Source: Symbiodinium natans (lineage: Eukaryota > Sar > Dinophyceae > Suessiales > Symbiodiniaceae). Taken from it: a stretch of 64,000 nt of DNA. Positions within the stretch are counted from its first letter, which is position 1. Every line of letters starts with the position of its first letter. Shown here one piece after another: positions 1 to 12,743 of the stretch. A model generated the notes under the pieces. It made no database searches. It saw only the letters and a list, made by a program, of their open reading frames with translations, and had not been told where the DNA came from. Both the position numbers and the translations under genes were made by a program. The DNA lies in assembly GCA_905221605.1 (NCBI GenBank), contig CAJNDS010001446.1:204427-268426 (forward strand), read 5' to 3'.

Positions 1-138
1 TCTCTTCTTTCTCTCTTTCTCTTCTTTCTTTCTTTCTCTCTTTCTCTCTTTCTCTCTTTCTCTCTTTCTCTCTTTCTCTCTTTCTCTCTTTCTCTCTTTC
101 TCTCTTTCTCTCTTTCTCTCTTTTTCTCTTTCTCTTTC
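1..138. repeat. TCTCTTTC microsatellite
   Basis: A pyrimidine-only tract built from an 8-base unit (TCTCTTTC) with small variations. It reaches the left edge of the window, so its full length is unknown. No gene is seen in it. Confidence 0.95.
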
Positions 139-1215
139 GTTCTCAAAACATGGCCTCGCTCCATCGCTGTCACGAGATACCTGAGCTGAGGTTAATGGCC
201 GTTCTGGCGCTATGCCCTTTCATGAAAGACGGGCCGTGTGTGCCTTCAGGCCAATGTGAGGCGGAAGCGTTGATGGAGTTCAAGACGTACTTTGATAGGT
301 GTGCTCCTGGCGGAGTGGCTGCCGCAAAAATGGCGCAGCAGCCTGACAGCACGAGCCAAAAACGCAGCAAACGGACGGACCGTGTACACAGTGCAGCTCA
401 ATGCCGAAAGGTTCACTGCAAGTGGCGTTGCACATGATGTGGAATGTCGGACGCATCGGGTCTCTTAGCGGCACTGGCCGTCCTGCTCTGAGCGGCCACG
501 ATGGCCCCCCCCCCCACTTTCGTCCCTGATGGCCAACTTAGGGTGACGTTGCTGTGGGTGGCGTTGCCCACGGCTTCGAATTGGAATGGGTTCTTTGGAG
601 CAGCTGCTCGTGCAACAATAATCTGTGTGCTGCATAGTCCATTGAGCAAGCGAGAGAGAGGCAGAGAGACAGTGAGGCAGTGCGTTTCACCAGCTGACTC
701 GGTGGACACCGGGCGGCCCCTTCTGAGGCCATGAGAGAGAGAGAGAGAGACCCTGGCGTATACGTCAGACTCGGTACTAGCCTGCCCCTCGGGGCGACCC
801 CCACCAGGGGGTTATATGCTCTCAAGCAAGCAAGCAAGAGACCCTGTACCATACCTTGTAGTCAGGCCAATGTACCAAGTTGCATAAGCGGAGAGTGATG
901 CTCGCCGCCTTTTCAATAACTCCGAGTAAGCTCAGTGAGACACCCCCAGGGCTTAATTTGGGGCGGGACTCTTATATCAACATGAGACAGGGACCTGCAT
1001 GTTTTTCCCAGGTTGCTGCAGGGGAACTCGCCAGCTGAATGTGTCTGCGTTTTGCAACATTTCGGAGGAAACGTCCCACTCCGCTGTTTTATGTGGCACT
1101 GAATTCCCCTCGTTTTGGACAAGTGTCCCGTTTTCAAAAATGTCACACTGGACAACGACCTCGGGCGCGAGGGCGCTTGGGGGAGGTTTCGGCCCCCTCA
1201 TGCCCAGCAGAAGGA
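139..1215. other. Stretch without a supportable gene
   Basis: Only short overlapping open frames on both strands, none with a recognisable family motif. It holds a short GA tract near 731-753 and a CAAG run near 823-838. I see no convincing splice-bounded exon here. Confidence 0.5.
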
Positions 1216-1541
1216 GAAGACGAAGAAAGAGAGAGAGAGGGAGGGAGTGAGTGAGTGAGTGAGCAAGAGAGAGAGAGAGAGAGAGAGAGAGACAAAAGAG
1301 AACGAGAAAGAGAAAGTGAAAGTGAAAGTGAATGTGAATGTGACTGTGAGTGTGACTGTGAGTGTGAATGTGAATGGTGAAAGAGATAGAGATAGAGATA
1401 GAGGTAGAGATAGAGATAGAAAGAGAGGGGGGACGTTCCACAGCAGAAGAAGAAGAAGAAGAAGAAGAAGAAGAAGAAGAAGAAGAAGAAGAAGAAGAAG
1501 AAGAAGAAGAAGAAGAAGAAGAAGAAGACGAAGAAGAAGGT
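1216..1541. repeat. Compound purine microsatellites (GA, GTGA, AAGTGA, GATAGA, GAA)
   Basis: A chain of different simple repeats: GA and GTGA units near 1217-1300, AAGTGA/ATGTGA-type units near 1310-1380, GATAGA units near 1384-1422, then an almost perfect GAA/AGA run from about 1444 to 1530. Both strands stay open across it only because the units avoid stop codons: Ser/Leu-rich on minus, Arg/Glu-rich on plus. These are not real genes. Confidence 0.93.
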
Positions 1542-3077
1542 GATGAAGAGGATTCACCCCTGCTGGGGGCCCTAAAGTGTGCATAAGAAGAAGAAGGAGA
1601 AGAAAGGCGTTCAGGCTTCAAGCTTGAGATGGAAATTTCGACTTGCCCGAAATTTCGCAGGGCCCAAAGAATCTCAGAAAACGGATCATAACAGAGAGGC
1701 AAGAACAAAGCGCGCAAGTCAGTCTTTACAAGAAAACTGCAGCTGAGGTTGCAGCTGCCCCACTGCTTCTCACATTGTGGCTTTCAATCAGTGGGCGCGC
1801 CTTGGGCACTGACCAGCATAGTGGTTGGTAAAATCTCACGGCTGCAACAAAACTACGCATTCATCTCGTGACACAGGTAGCTACGAGAGCCCACGCTGGC
1901 TAGCAGTGGCTGGAAATATGACTGGCTGCGTGGAACAACTGGAGCGTGCGAAGGACTGCCCACATGTTTCCTACCTCCGGGATGATTTCAATGTGCTCCA
2001 CCCAAGAGGAGACCTGCGACAATGCAGATGACCAGCACATGAAAATTGCCATGCCGGAAGAGGTGGGTACAGTTGCAGTCGGTCTGAGTCTTTGCATCCT
2101 AAACGCGATCTAAACTCCCAAGCCCGAATCCCCAAACTGATATGGATACAGGCGTCCAGTGGCCAAGATCGGTCTTGGCACGACCGTGCCTCTCAGAAAC
2201 CGCAAGTGATTGAATGAATCCTTTTTCCATCACAAAAATTCAAAGGAGAGGTAAAAAAGAAGGACCATAAAAGGGAACGATCTGAAGTGCACAGCCAAGC
2301 TCAGCCTGTGCCTGTCCAATAAGGATTGTCGGAACTCGCTGCGCCTGACGTACGGTATTCGCTGGGTGTGCTTAGCTGCGCCTTCTTTATGTGGCGTCGG
2401 CTGGAAATATGAAATATGGCAAGCAGGGTGAGGGAAGCTGGAGGTTTGACCTGAAACGTGCAGGTGCGGAATGGGTAGTAGTTTGCACCAAGGGGGTTGC
2501 TAGAGAGGTTTCAGTGTTGCAACACTTGCGGAGGGTGGCTTGTGGCGGTAGTTGTTCGGAAGTCTGAGATCGCTCCGAGCCTCTTCCGCTCGGCTACCAA
2601 GGCTCGGCTACTACAACAGTGGTTTGTTTTACTGGCTCATTCAGTACTTCAAGGAACGTGGCATGAAGTCGTCCGTGCATGCCGTGCCTGGGCTGGAGGA
2701 GGTTGCTACAGGGTTTGGGTCTTTTGTGGGCTCAGTGCTAGCTCCTAGCTGACTTCGGACACTGCACTCAGGCTATGATGGCAGGGCCCTGCGGGAAGGT
2801 GGCAGCCGTTGTGTTGCTCATACTGGGAGGGCCTGACATCTGCTGCATCGACCGACCCTTGCTTACAAGACCTTACAAAGTGCACGCAAGTGCTCTGGAT
2901 GCTTTCCAGGTATTCGCCAGGTGTTCAACAATGGCAAATGGGTGTGAGTAGGGGTTTATGTTGGTTCTGTTAGATCGTTTAACCGACTGTTCTCAGTGCC
3001 TGCAGGCTTGAGGATTTTGGATTACTGTTAGATGCTTCAGCGATAAACCGCACCCTTTGGGAAGAGTGGCCAACAAG
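1542..3077. other. Mostly non-coding; possible upstream transporter exons
   Basis: No confident gene from 1542 to about 2590. At 2598-2712 a + frame reads YYNSGLFYWLIQYFKERG followed by a short hydrophilic run. Near 2785-2835 another + frame gives a hydrophobic stretch (KVAAVVLLILGG). Both could be 5' exons of the transporter that ends at 3775, but I cannot connect them by splice sites, so they are left as candidates. Confidence 0.35.
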
Positions 3078-3775
3078 GATTTCGCCGAGTGCCCCTGCTG
3101 AAGATTGGCTTCTTCGGAGCAGGCGTCTTGCTTTTCGTGCTCTCTGGGACATCGAACGAGATTCTCGCTGCCTGTCAACGTTTACGCGTTTACGTGGTAG
3201 ATTCGGACTGTGCCAGCGACAGTCCTTCATCGAGGTTCGATTAGGGTGATGTGGAGGTTGAGGCGGCTGGAGATGCCAGTTTGCTGATCACGTACTGTAA
3301 GCCAAGCAGCTGTCAAGACAGGTCGGAAAGCTGGCTCGATCAGCTGAGGCAGTTGTGGCCGTTTTCCTATCTGCCATTTTCGAGGAGATCATTTGGAGCG
3401 TGGGAGGCCAGGGGGCCTAAGATCTCCTGAAGGCAAGTCGGACGACTGCTCCAACTTTGTCCGGCAACCAGGTGTGTATATGAACGAAATCTTCCCCACG
3501 ACCGTGAGATCATCTGCCCAAGGCCTTGCCAGGGCAGTCCGCTGCCAGTCCGTTGCCATTTTGATTTCTTTGTTAGGGGACAGTGTGATCTCCACAAGCA
3601 TCACCCAACCCATCCGAGAGACATCTGGTCAACCAGCAAAAAAAAGCCGCTGCCCGGAGGCGTCATCAATTTCTGGCTCAGCCTCGGGGCCATTGCGAGT
3701 GCTGCCAGCGTTGGCGAGCTGATGGCGCGATGGCTTGACTCGAGAGGGAGAATTGGAAGTCATCTGTGCTGCTAA
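3078..3775 (+). CDS. MFS-type transporter, 3' exons
   Basis: Three open blocks in sequence. Block 1, about 3078-3190, follows AAG|GA and carries a membrane segment (KIGFFGAGVLLFVLSG). Block 2, from 3472 after a CCAG acceptor to about 3565, reads VYMNEIFPTTVRSSAQGL. That matches the major facilitator signature of sugar and organic-ion carriers, where a Glu-x-(Phe/Tyr)-Pro-Thr-x-x-Arg motif ends a transmembrane helix. Block 3, 3637-3775, starts KKKPLPGG, contains a hydrophobic helix (INFWLSLGAIASAASV) and ends at TAA, so it looks like the terminal exon. The protein should sit in a membrane and move a small solute; the substrate cannot be told. Upstream exons holding the first six helices were not identified. 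Exon edges and phases between blocks are not fully resolved. Confidence 0.5.
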
Positions 3776-4274
3776 GTGCACAAAATAGATATCATTCCAT
3801 GAAATGTTTAGGTTGAATACTCGAAAAAATGCCAATATCCACAATCTAGGCTTAGACTATGTTGTTACATGAAATGTATACATGTGAATCTTTTTCATAT
3901 TGGTGATCTTCAAGCGCTGAAGATTTCACTGACTGCTCTTGCAGATGATCTCATCTATGGTGCCTATGCTTGCCATGGCCTGCGGAATGACGCACAGCTA
4001 ATGTTGAGTTCAGTTGAGGTTCAAAGCCTTTCAGCTTTTACTTGTGCACTCCTCGATAGGCAGCAAAGCTCAGTCTTAAAACTTGCCCTTCCCCGCAGCA
4101 GTCGTGTGTGTCATGATAAAAGCAAGCTGAACGGCATGGAAAGGATCCTGGGCGGCATACTGGTGTCCTTTTGCGAGGAGAGCTTCGGGTCACCTCTTCG
4201 CTGGGAGCTTAGCCGTCAGACTGTATTCTTGCATCCTATAGCACAGTTGCCTGCGTTATGTAGTACTTTGTCAA

Positions 4275-4277
<3 letters not shown>

Positions 4278-4318
<41 letters not shown>
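4278..4318. repeat. (AC)n(AT)n microsatellite
   Basis: A pure AC run of about 13 units passes directly into about seven AT units. Confidence 0.97.
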
Positions 4319-4934
4319 CCAGATGAAGTTCCAGAGATTGTCATTTCTAGCTTGTCGGTCGCTTCCAGTTTGTCCGCTCTGATCTCAGGAGACTGCAGTC
4401 CGCATGCGCGGTATGGTGCCTGTGAAAGCGAGCCCGAAGTCACCAGCTTTGGCGTAGCAGAGCCTCGATCTTCATCCTTGTAGTCTTCAATCGTTCACGT
4501 CGACGACAGCTCTGGAAGGCAAAGAAAGGGATGCGCAGCCGCAGCTCATCAGTATGAGTACGTTCAGCCGCTTCCTTCCCCTCCCTTCCCCTCTCCCCGT
4601 TCCCCGCTGCTGTACCCAGCCCTCTCTCGGGCAAAAAGCATCAAACAAAAACTCACCCGGAGAACTCTTCCCAGCCCCAACAGCCGAACCTGAATACCTG
4701 GGTTTTAGGCTGACTTCCAATTTATCGCCGGTTGTGGGGTGAGGGTTGAGGCAACTGCTGGGTGCGCAGGGCATTCCCGCTTGTGCTACAGAAAGGAATT
4801 GGGGGTCGGGTTCGGTGCTTGAAATGATGGCAGGCGTAGTGATTTTGGAAAGTCACATGAGAGAGAAGAATGTCTTGAGGGAGCGTGCAGGTCATGCGCC
4901 ATGTTCACGAAGCAGACACACATGCTTCTGGCAG

Positions 4935-5085
4935 CATGTCTTGATCCAGAAGCGTCAAACACTTTTGTGCAGTATGTTGGACAAAAGAAAAATGCTGTAG
5001 AAACCAGTGCTTTGATCGCCAAAGAAAACATCACTGCTTGTGACAGTGTGTCTTGTTCCAGAAACGTCAAAGATTCTTGTGGTGC
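4935..5085. repeat. Diverged tandem duplication, 112-bp spacing
   Basis: The segment at 4935-4973 (GTCTTGATCCAGAAGCGTCA core) recurs at 5047-5085 with scattered substitutions (GTCTTGTTCCAGAAACGTCA core). The sequence between is less similar. This is an old local duplication with no coding sense. Confidence 0.7.
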
Positions 5086-5168
5086 AACGAAGCACAGAAT
5101 CGGTAGATATTGTGGGAAAACGTCTCGGCATCTAGCATAGCACCTTCTTTCAGGTTGGTGGCTTCAAT

Positions 5169-5205
5169 GGGTGGTTGCAGACCACGGGGTGGTTGCAGAC
5201 CACGC
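5169..5205. repeat. 18-bp perfect tandem repeat, two copies
   Basis: GGGTGGTTGCAGACCACG occurs twice head to tail. Each copy contains a short inverted match (GTGGT...ACCAC), so each could form a small hairpin. Confidence 0.9.
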
Positions 5206-5617
5206 TGCAAAAAATAGCCGAGCACCTGCACGCCATCTGGCTCACGGTGGCAGGAATATGCTAGGCTTCAGCATTTGACGTCTCACGCCATGCTTAACTA
5301 CCCCAGACGCGACCTGCCATGACTACTGCAGAACAGGCAAAGGTCAGAACAACAGATGCTGCTAATGTCCATGTTGTTTTCAGGCATTTCAGTTTGACAA
5401 TGTTCCTTCGCCATCCTCTGCTGAACATGTCACGTCGGGCCATAGAAAGCCACTGTCATGTCGCTTTCGCCATGGCAACTTCGCAGGGCCTAGCTGCATT
5501 CCTTCCGCCTCCCAGGTGAGGAGTCAGCAGATCAATGTGTCAAAACTAAAGGTGAGTCATGTTGCGTCAAGACAGAGATTTGCAACGTTGTTCTGTCATC
5601 ATGTGCAGAATGTGCAG

Positions 5618-8600
5618 ATCGGCCAGAACCGAAGTTGGGGTCTTTCGGAGGCCATCCAGATGCCGCGAAGCTCGTCTCCTGCACGAGCCTGCTCGAGAAA
5701 GTTCTGCAGCGTAGCTCATACTGGAGTCAATTGCGCATGTTCGGTTGTAAACGCTGTGGGTGCAGACTCGTTCAGTCTCAGAGTCTCAGGGGCCGACGTC
5801 GTCAGTGGCTCCGTGCAGCCCCGCGCTGGCAGCTTCCCTCTCCGAGACGTGGAGCACAGCTTCGGCAGATGCTCCGGATGTAACAGACGCCAGAGCCACA
5901 CCTGCCCGCACGTTGGCACCTTCAGCCGCGCCTTCCCCGGCGCCTTCCCCGGCGCCTTGCCCAGTGCCCTCGCGTCGCTTGCCAGCCTCACCATGCCTTG
6001 CAGCGAAGAACATCTCCTTGTCACCTTCAGAGCCTTTCGTGGCAATTCCAACCTCGTGGGACGAGACGGAGATCACGACGACCCAGCACGCGCAGCCATT
6101 CGAGGATTGGGAGTGCTCAGAGCGTCATAGCTGCTGTATTCATATTTCAATCTTCTGATGCCAAGTGTGAGCATGTGATAGCATGTTCTCATGTTGTAAC
6201 GTGTTGTGGCGAATGCTGAGCCTCGTTCCCTCTCGACTTCGCAATTTGCATTTGAAGAGCTTGCCCTGCCAGGAGCCCCTGGCTGGCACGCTTTTGGCGG
6301 AGGCAGAAGAGCATGAGAGAAGAGCATGGGAAGTACCCGGTGGTCAGATCAGCGCTGATCTGAGGTCGCACAGGACGAGCTGGATCAATTGCGTGCAGAG
6401 GAAAGAGGCCTGCGTCGCCTTTGGCTGCAGCTGCAGGCTCCTTCGCAAGGCCAGCGAGGAGGCGGGGATTAGTAACGGATAGTGTGAAACGGTGGGTGCA
6501 AATTCCCTCAGGCTAGTTCTATGAACACATCTGCACACTGCGTGGAGTTGATGCTATGGTCACACCGAGTCGGTGAGGTTCCCGACGTCAAGCAGAAGAA
6601 AGCTCCGCGCCAACTCTCCCAGCCGAGGCTGCTGGAACCGAGGTCGGCAGAGTCAGAGTGGGCGCTAGTCAGATCAGTGTCACTTCAGTATCAGATCTAA
6701 TCAGCTAATCCTGGTGGTCTCCAGGATGTGCCCGAGTTGCAGCTGGCTGAGCAGGACAAGCAAGCCTACAGGGCCTGCAATGCAACGTGCCTACGCCGGT
6801 CATGCCAGGAGCTGCTCCGCCTCTCGCGGCAGGCCGAGTGCCAGGAGCTTTGCCAAAGACGCGAAGCCGAGGAGTCTCTCGGCATTCAGGCTTAGGCACG
6901 GAATGCCGCAGGCGACGGTGGAGGCGATAGTTTCGAGCGACACGCGTTGGTGGTCCGTTGGTCCCACCGAGGTGGCGACAGGCCGCTTGGCCCCGTTTTG
7001 ACGCCACCTTGCCACAACAGCTGCTCGCATCTGGCATGACCGTAATGTGGCTTCGTCCATGCTGTTGGGAGGGCCCGAACCTGGCAGAAGTCTTGGCCCA
7101 GCAATTCCCAGCGCCCACGCTAAAGACCCCTGAATGTGTTGGATGCTTTAACAGATCTTTCAAGCCCGGCATATTACGGGCAGCATGCTCAGCAAAGAGT
7201 GCCGCAGAAAGAAGCTGAGGCCTATTGCGAGGCGCGAGATGCGGCCTCGAAGGCACGTCGTGCCGAGGCGGCGCCTTGGGGCAAGAAGAGGCTTCAGGAA
7301 TTCGACGATCTACAGAGGCCTGGATGGAAAAGGGTAAGAGTCCTCGGCCTCAGTACGGGTTCAACAAGGGTACGCAAGAGTCCTGGTTCAAACAGGGTGG
7401 TTGTGTTGAGGATTGACGTCGCACTGGCATGAACAAACACATGTCCGGAGTAGGTCGGACAATATGGGGTCTGAGTCTGGGGAGGGAAGCGTTGATTGTT
7501 GGGGCTGGGGTCACTGGATCCCCTGCCTCTAGAGCTGCTTTCTCACTTCGGAACTCGAAACATTCGGCGTGGAGCTTCGGATGGCGTTTAAGATGGCGCC
7601 GCACGGCATCATTTTTGCCGTTTGCTGTTGCATGCGAACATTCGACCGCAGCTCAGGAGTCACAAGCTGAACTGCAGCAGCTGCCGCTGAGTTGCGAAGA
7701 GTTCCGGGGCTACAGGCGTACGGCGCAAGTTTAGAGAATAAGCTTCGAGACCCTTGCTGTGGTTCTGAAACGAGTTTGGATACTGTTTTTGGGCATTCGG
7801 CAAGGCTTTGGGTTCAAAGCTGCCTGGCGGTCTGGGAATGCTGGTTGCTCCGCCTCTGACTTGCAGCAATTGCAGCACTGTACTGCCAAGGGAAAAAGTC
7901 GTCGGCTCGCTGCGCGAAGACTTGGACAAGGTGACTCGCTTGCGTGATTTGCGCATGTTCGCGCGCCATGTCACAGAAGAAGACTTGGCCCGATAGAACC
8001 TTGTAGTGCAAACAGCCCACAACAGGCAAAGCGCAAGCGAAGGCCATCCGTGTGACCTTGCACAAACTAGACTGTAGACTGCGAGAGTCTCAAAGTACCC
8101 AAACCCTACAGGATACGGATGGCGAACCAGTAGCCCACAAGAACGGCAACAATCCACGCCAAGGGTGAAAAGTTGCCCAGTGCTTCTCTTGAACGACAAA
8201 CATCCATCCATAAAGCAGTGACCCAATTAGGGGCTCACTTCAACCCAGCATGGGTAAGGGTGCCGGCCTGTGCAAACATGACATCACGAGGCATGTTGCC
8301 AGTCATTGCTGCACGCCCTGACCCTAGCCCTACATATTCCCTTTGTGTACCTCGCCCTGGCAGACTCTGCGTCTGTGTCCCTCCTCACCCCGATTTTTCG
8401 CTCACTCCCTAAGGGGTTGCCTGCCTTCTCCGAGTCTTCTCCGAGTGTCTCAAGTGCAGCAAAAGAGAGCTCAGGCGCGGGCCGACCTTGAGGATGCCCG
8501 CGCTGCCTGCCGGGCCACGGAGGTCCGTGTCGGGGCGGAGACGCGGCGCCTCAAAGAGGAGGTTGCCGAGGCCGCGCCATGTCGTTTCATTTCGTGTGGT

Positions 8601-9814
8601 TTGATGTAGTTCGATGCGGTTTGATTCATGTTGATTCCTGCAACATCCCGGGGTCTACGGTCTGTCTGTGGCAAGGCTCGTCAGGCAGCAGCAGGACCCT
8701 GCTCATGTCATGTCTGCTCAAAACCTGACAAGCGCACAGGCGTATGCCAGCGTCATGCCATGTCATGCCTGACAGTCACGGGTTGGAATTGCAGGATGGC
8801 TACCTGCCGAGCCCTGGTTCTCAGAGACCTCCGATTCATTCGATGCTGCTTCAGCCCAAGAGCGCGAGAGCTGCCTTCGCACCTTGGAGCGGTTAACTGT
8901 GTGACATGGTTTGCTATGTTGTGCTCGTTTCCTGCGCCGGGCCAGTCTGAACTTAAATACCTAAAACCTATGCCGAAGTAGTTACAACACGTGATGTACA
9001 AGTTGTCTGAGGCACGGAGCTGGCGGAGCTCTTCGATCGTGAGGCGCGTGCACGCTCCCTCCTGGAACGGCTCCGAGACCTTCGCAGCGATGCGGCACTC
9101 CGCCTCCAAGAACGGCCCTTGGCAGCCTTGGCAGCAGCGAAGGAGAACGACATCTTCGAGGACGCTTGTCCGCTCTTTACTAAGGCATTTCTCTTGAGGT
9201 TTTTGGTGGTTAAGAGGCAGGAGTCGGAGAAAGGAACTGTGAGGAACCGTTTCAGCATGGTACATGCAGCTGGCGTTGGTGGGAGTGTTGGCTGGGTTTT
9301 CGTGCGTGTAGACGCTTTTGACCTGTGACATCGGCATCCTGCGGCAGGCACATGCCGCGGATCAAGCGGAGGATTTCCAAGCGTTAAGGAGCACCCCGTC
9401 AGTGCAAAGCAGCCACTTGGCTCATCGGAAACAAACCGACCAAGATCTGTTTCTGCAAGGGGTTCCAGTTTTGCCTCCGATCTGCAAGGCGGAAGCTGCG
9501 AGCAGGCAACTGAGGAGTACGCCCCAGAGGCCAACTCCTCGCGGCAACGCCTCCGTCTGCTACAGGAGCGAGCGGCCAAACTTCATGCCATCAAGGAGCA
9601 TCTTCAGCGGCTGAGCAGGCAACGACAAACATCCAACGAGATGGTGTCAGATGCCCCGAATCTCACAGATTCTGGTTGCCCGAACTGCCCCGCGGAGTGC
9701 AGGGAGCCTCCGCCGCGCATCACAAGATGGCAAAAGCAGCCCCACTCGCAACAGAGTTTGAAGAGGGAGGTTCTGCCCACATTTTGCCACGATGTGCCTG
9801 AGCATGGTATATGA
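5618..9814 (+). CDS. Intron-rich coiled-coil protein gene
   Basis: Function not recognised. Successive + strand blocks look coding and are bounded by AG acceptors: 5618-5713 (GGHPDAAKLVSCTSLLEKVL); about 5760-6120 (Pro/Ser/Ala-rich linker); 6249-6331 (LAEAEEHERRAWE before GTACCC); 6374-6469 (DELDQLRAEERGLRRLWLQL); 6725-6892 (Cys- and Gln-rich helix, QELLRLSRQAECQELCQRRE); 7186-7336 (EARDAASKARRAEAA); 7889-7929 (EKVVGSLREDLDK); 8452-8577 (RADLEDARAACRATEVRV); 9013-9165 (ELAELFDREARARSLLERLR); 9471-9814 (AAKLHAIKEHLQRLSRQ, then a Cys/Pro-rich tail and TGA at 9812-9814). Heptad-like Leu/Ala spacing and charge predict long coiled coils, so a structural or scaffold role is plausible but unproven. 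A GT follows position 9805, so the last stop may lie in an intron. That all blocks form one gene is an inference from order and style. Confidence 0.45.
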
Positions 9815-11262
9815 CATGATGATTTTTATGCACGTTTGACATGCTTTGCCTTTTCGGTTGGTTCGCACAAGGGGGGGGAGATGTGACCCCCCGAGCGGCT
9901 TCTTAGCCCACGAGCGACATCCGAAGCTGGCTTCGTGTTGTTCTCAGAAACCGAACCTTTCGCTTTCAGATTTTGCTCCTGGTAAGGGCCTCTGGTGGCC
10001 TCAGTCTCTGCATGTCAGCGCCTTGCTGTGAGGCGTGGCCTGGCATGCCGAGGCCTGTTTTGCAGATGGCGACTGCCAGGTTTGCTGGGTCGCAGGATGT
10101 CGCTTGTTGGCGCAGGGCAGAGTCTGTAGCATTTGCCCAGAACTTACAGGCAGGCTCCGCTTGCCCGCCGATGCGGCGCAGGCGCCCCTTCACAGCACAA
10201 GCAAGCTCTGTCTTGTACCAGTAGCATGGCCAGGGGCTGCGACTGGGCCTTCCTCCATCCGCGGGTTATGCTTCGGAACCTCCAGCTGCAGATACTATTG
10301 AAGTGTTGAAGGCTTGACTGAGCTAGGAGAAGGGCTCGGATCAGTGGTTTAGGAAGGAGCTGATGCAGAGCCCGGAGCGCTTAACTGCAGAAGATGTGCT
10401 AGTAGTGTAGTCTGCGAGAGCTCGGCGCTGCCCTGTGAGAGAGTATGTAGTCGTGATGTGTTCAATGGAAGCGCCGTTGTCTTCGTCGTACTTGCAGTTT
10501 GTAGTACTTGTCGTCTCTCGTCACCCTCGTCGCCGCCGTAGCAGCAATACTAGCCGAGTTTTTCGAAGTCGCAGCATATCAAGTTGGGAGGGTCCGAGTT
10601 TTTGCGCAGATGTCTTTGTGGCACCTGAAGTGCTCCCATGATAGTTGAGGACTGGGGCTCACGCTTCTTGCATCACTTTTGTGCCGCCGCGGTTCGGTGC
10701 TGGACTTCGCGGGGGCCACGGCACGAAGCGTCTTGAAGAGGGCAGTTTAGCTTCGGGTCGGAGGGAGTCGGGCTGAGTCAGTGTCCGACATGTTGGAACC
10801 GAAGCACAGCCGCATGATTGCGAGGTCGGCCAGGCCTGCCAAGGCGAGGCGCGCCAGCCGTCCCTTTGCGCTCGGCACATTCGAGCCGCGGACCCCAGCA
10901 TTGTGTCTTCTGGAAGCCTTTGGCCTGGGCATAGGTGTGAAGTTGAGTGGTTAAGCAGCTTAAGCAGCTCATGCGGTTGTAGGTGACCAGTACGAAGCAA
11001 CACGAAGTGCTCTAGCCCACCCGAAAGGCTTCCAAAAGGAGGCTTCTAGGAGGCTTCTCGGAGGCAGTCGGCTTGATTGAACTAGCGAGGGATGGCACAA
11101 GAAAAACAATTAGTTGGACCAGGGTTGAGGTTTGTCTGAATGCTTTCTGATGCCTTCCAGGCGACCGGCAAAACCAGATTGGCTCCCGATGCTCTGTCCT
11201 AAGTTTTTAGTTTCAATGTGCTGCTCCCTGCAGATTGTGCATGATTGACCGGATTGTCTCAG
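9815..11262. other. No confident gene
   Basis: A minus frame at 10659-11003 and short + frames near 10000-10300 are open but carry no recognisable motif. Near 11025-11065 two short, similar AGGAGGCTTCT-like motifs occur. Confidence 0.4.
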
Positions 11263-12237
11263 GCGGCGCTTGAGCTCGACAGTGTGTGGCGAATAGATCC
11301 CAAGGCAGCCATCGCGCTAGCAGCAGGCTGCCGCCAGTACTTCTGTTGGTTTCACCTGGCACGCCAGCAGGATTTCAAGACCGGCTGGGACTCTGAGCAG
11401 GGCAAGTGGATAGACCTGCCAAAGAACATGATCAAGGCAAGCACGACTCCATCACCCCCAATTGCATTTCTTGTGAGGTATCTGTTGCTGTGCCAGTTGC
11501 CATGAACTAGTCCCCGATCTGACGGCCTGTGCAACCACCAACGACTGCTGGAGATCTCCCCAAGGTTTGCAGAAATAAGTCAAGGCATGAGCGGTTGCTT
11601 GGAGACGCCAAATATGCTGCACGTCTGTCTTGCAGAAATGGTGGCGGCAGCCTTCGTACCTGACGCCGTACGGCTACAGATACCCGCCCATGTGGAGCAA
11701 GAAGGACTTGGCTCTTGGCATCTGGCTTCGTTCTGATTCCAGCATGACTCGAGATTTATGCACAGGACTATGCCCTGGCATGTCCAGCTCTCAGGCGTGT
11801 CCATGATGTGCCCGACTGACAAGTGCTGTTTTTTGCGAGGCACTGAGATGAAGTTGTCCAAGATCGAGGCAAACATGATCAAGGTATCCCGCCTAGCTGG
11901 TGAGAGTCCTGCAGTGATGGGCTGAGTGGGGCAAAAAACTGCCAGGACCTGAAGGACCGAGGCATGACCATCGAGGAGATCCGAGGGCGCGCGAGTGCGG
12001 GTCTTATTGCTGACTCCTTCGAGCCCCGCAGGCTTTTTGGGGCGCAAAACCGAAAATTTTTTTTGTCAGCGAAGAACACACGGGAAGGTGAATACTTTGT
12101 GCCTTTCAGGCGCCTTTGAGTTCATCGAGCACAGCAAGCTTCCAAAGCTCACGCCGAAGCTCACATTCCTGATGCAGGCCCTGAAGCTGCCGAAGATGGC
12201 ATCGCAGCCACAAGAATGGCTTCGGTTAGGGAGTTAG
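11263..12237 (+). CDS. Unrecognised intron-rich gene
   Basis: Exon 11263-11436 follows TCTCAG and ends AAG before a GC donor (GCAAGC). Its 58 residues are rich in aromatics (CRQYFCWFHLARQQDFKTGW). Exon 11840-11883 (EMKLSKIEANMIK) ends before GTATCC. A block from 11946 (DLKDRGMTIEEIRGRASAGL) stays open to 12117. A block at 12110-12237, preceded by CTTTCAG, reads FEFIEHSKLPKLTPKLTFLM and ends in TAG, so it may be the terminal exon. The last two blocks use different frames and overlap by a few bases, consistent with an intron whose acceptor is the CTTTCAG at 12103-12109. I recognise no domain; a soluble, largely helical protein is all that can be said. Confidence 0.4.
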
Positions 12238-12743
12238 GGACGTTTGCTGGTTCGAAGGCGGTAGAAATTTTAGCGAGTGCCCCGGAACTTTCAGGCTGAA
12301 AAATCTTGAGACCACAAAGCACATCAACATGCTGCTGTTCTCCATCTTGGCTCTTGTGGGCGCCGCTCCCTTTGTTACCGCCCGTATGGTCTTCTAGGAA
12401 TCCGTTTACGACTTCGGTTTTTCCATTTTGCTTGGTTTTTTTTCCACCCTCGGTGGGGTGTTGCCATGTCTCCTCGTCCCATCCCCAGAGAAGCTCGCAG
12501 AGAACCCTGCCCAGTACCCGAGTTGAGGGATGGAACACGATAGTGAGTTCCCCAGACATGCAGCCTTAGGTCAAGGGGAGGTACGGCACCTTATATGCAG
12601 TACATGTACCGAGTGTCTGTAAAGCATGTGTGCGCACACACACATGTCACATGCGTATAAACAGACACTTTTTTCATGCATACACACATATAGCGCTAGA
12701 TATGCGCGCAGCATGCTGGGTTCGGCTTTGCAACCCCACACAG

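Larger units (their letters stand above)
3776..5610. other. Intergenic or intronic stretch
   Basis: A 204-codon frame at 3869-4483 runs straight through a CA/TA microsatellite and shows no domain; I do not accept it as a gene. Otherwise there are only short frames, plus the two small duplications annotated separately. Confidence 0.5.

Noticed and set aside
977-1717. 246-codon minus frame, almost all Ser with His/Ile repeats, and its overlapping Leu- and Arg/Glu-repeat frames
   Set aside because: They are translations of simple purine/pyrimidine repeats, which lack stop codons by composition.
3869-4483. 204-codon + frame
   Set aside because: It reads through an AC/AT microsatellite and shows no domain, signal peptide or splice context.
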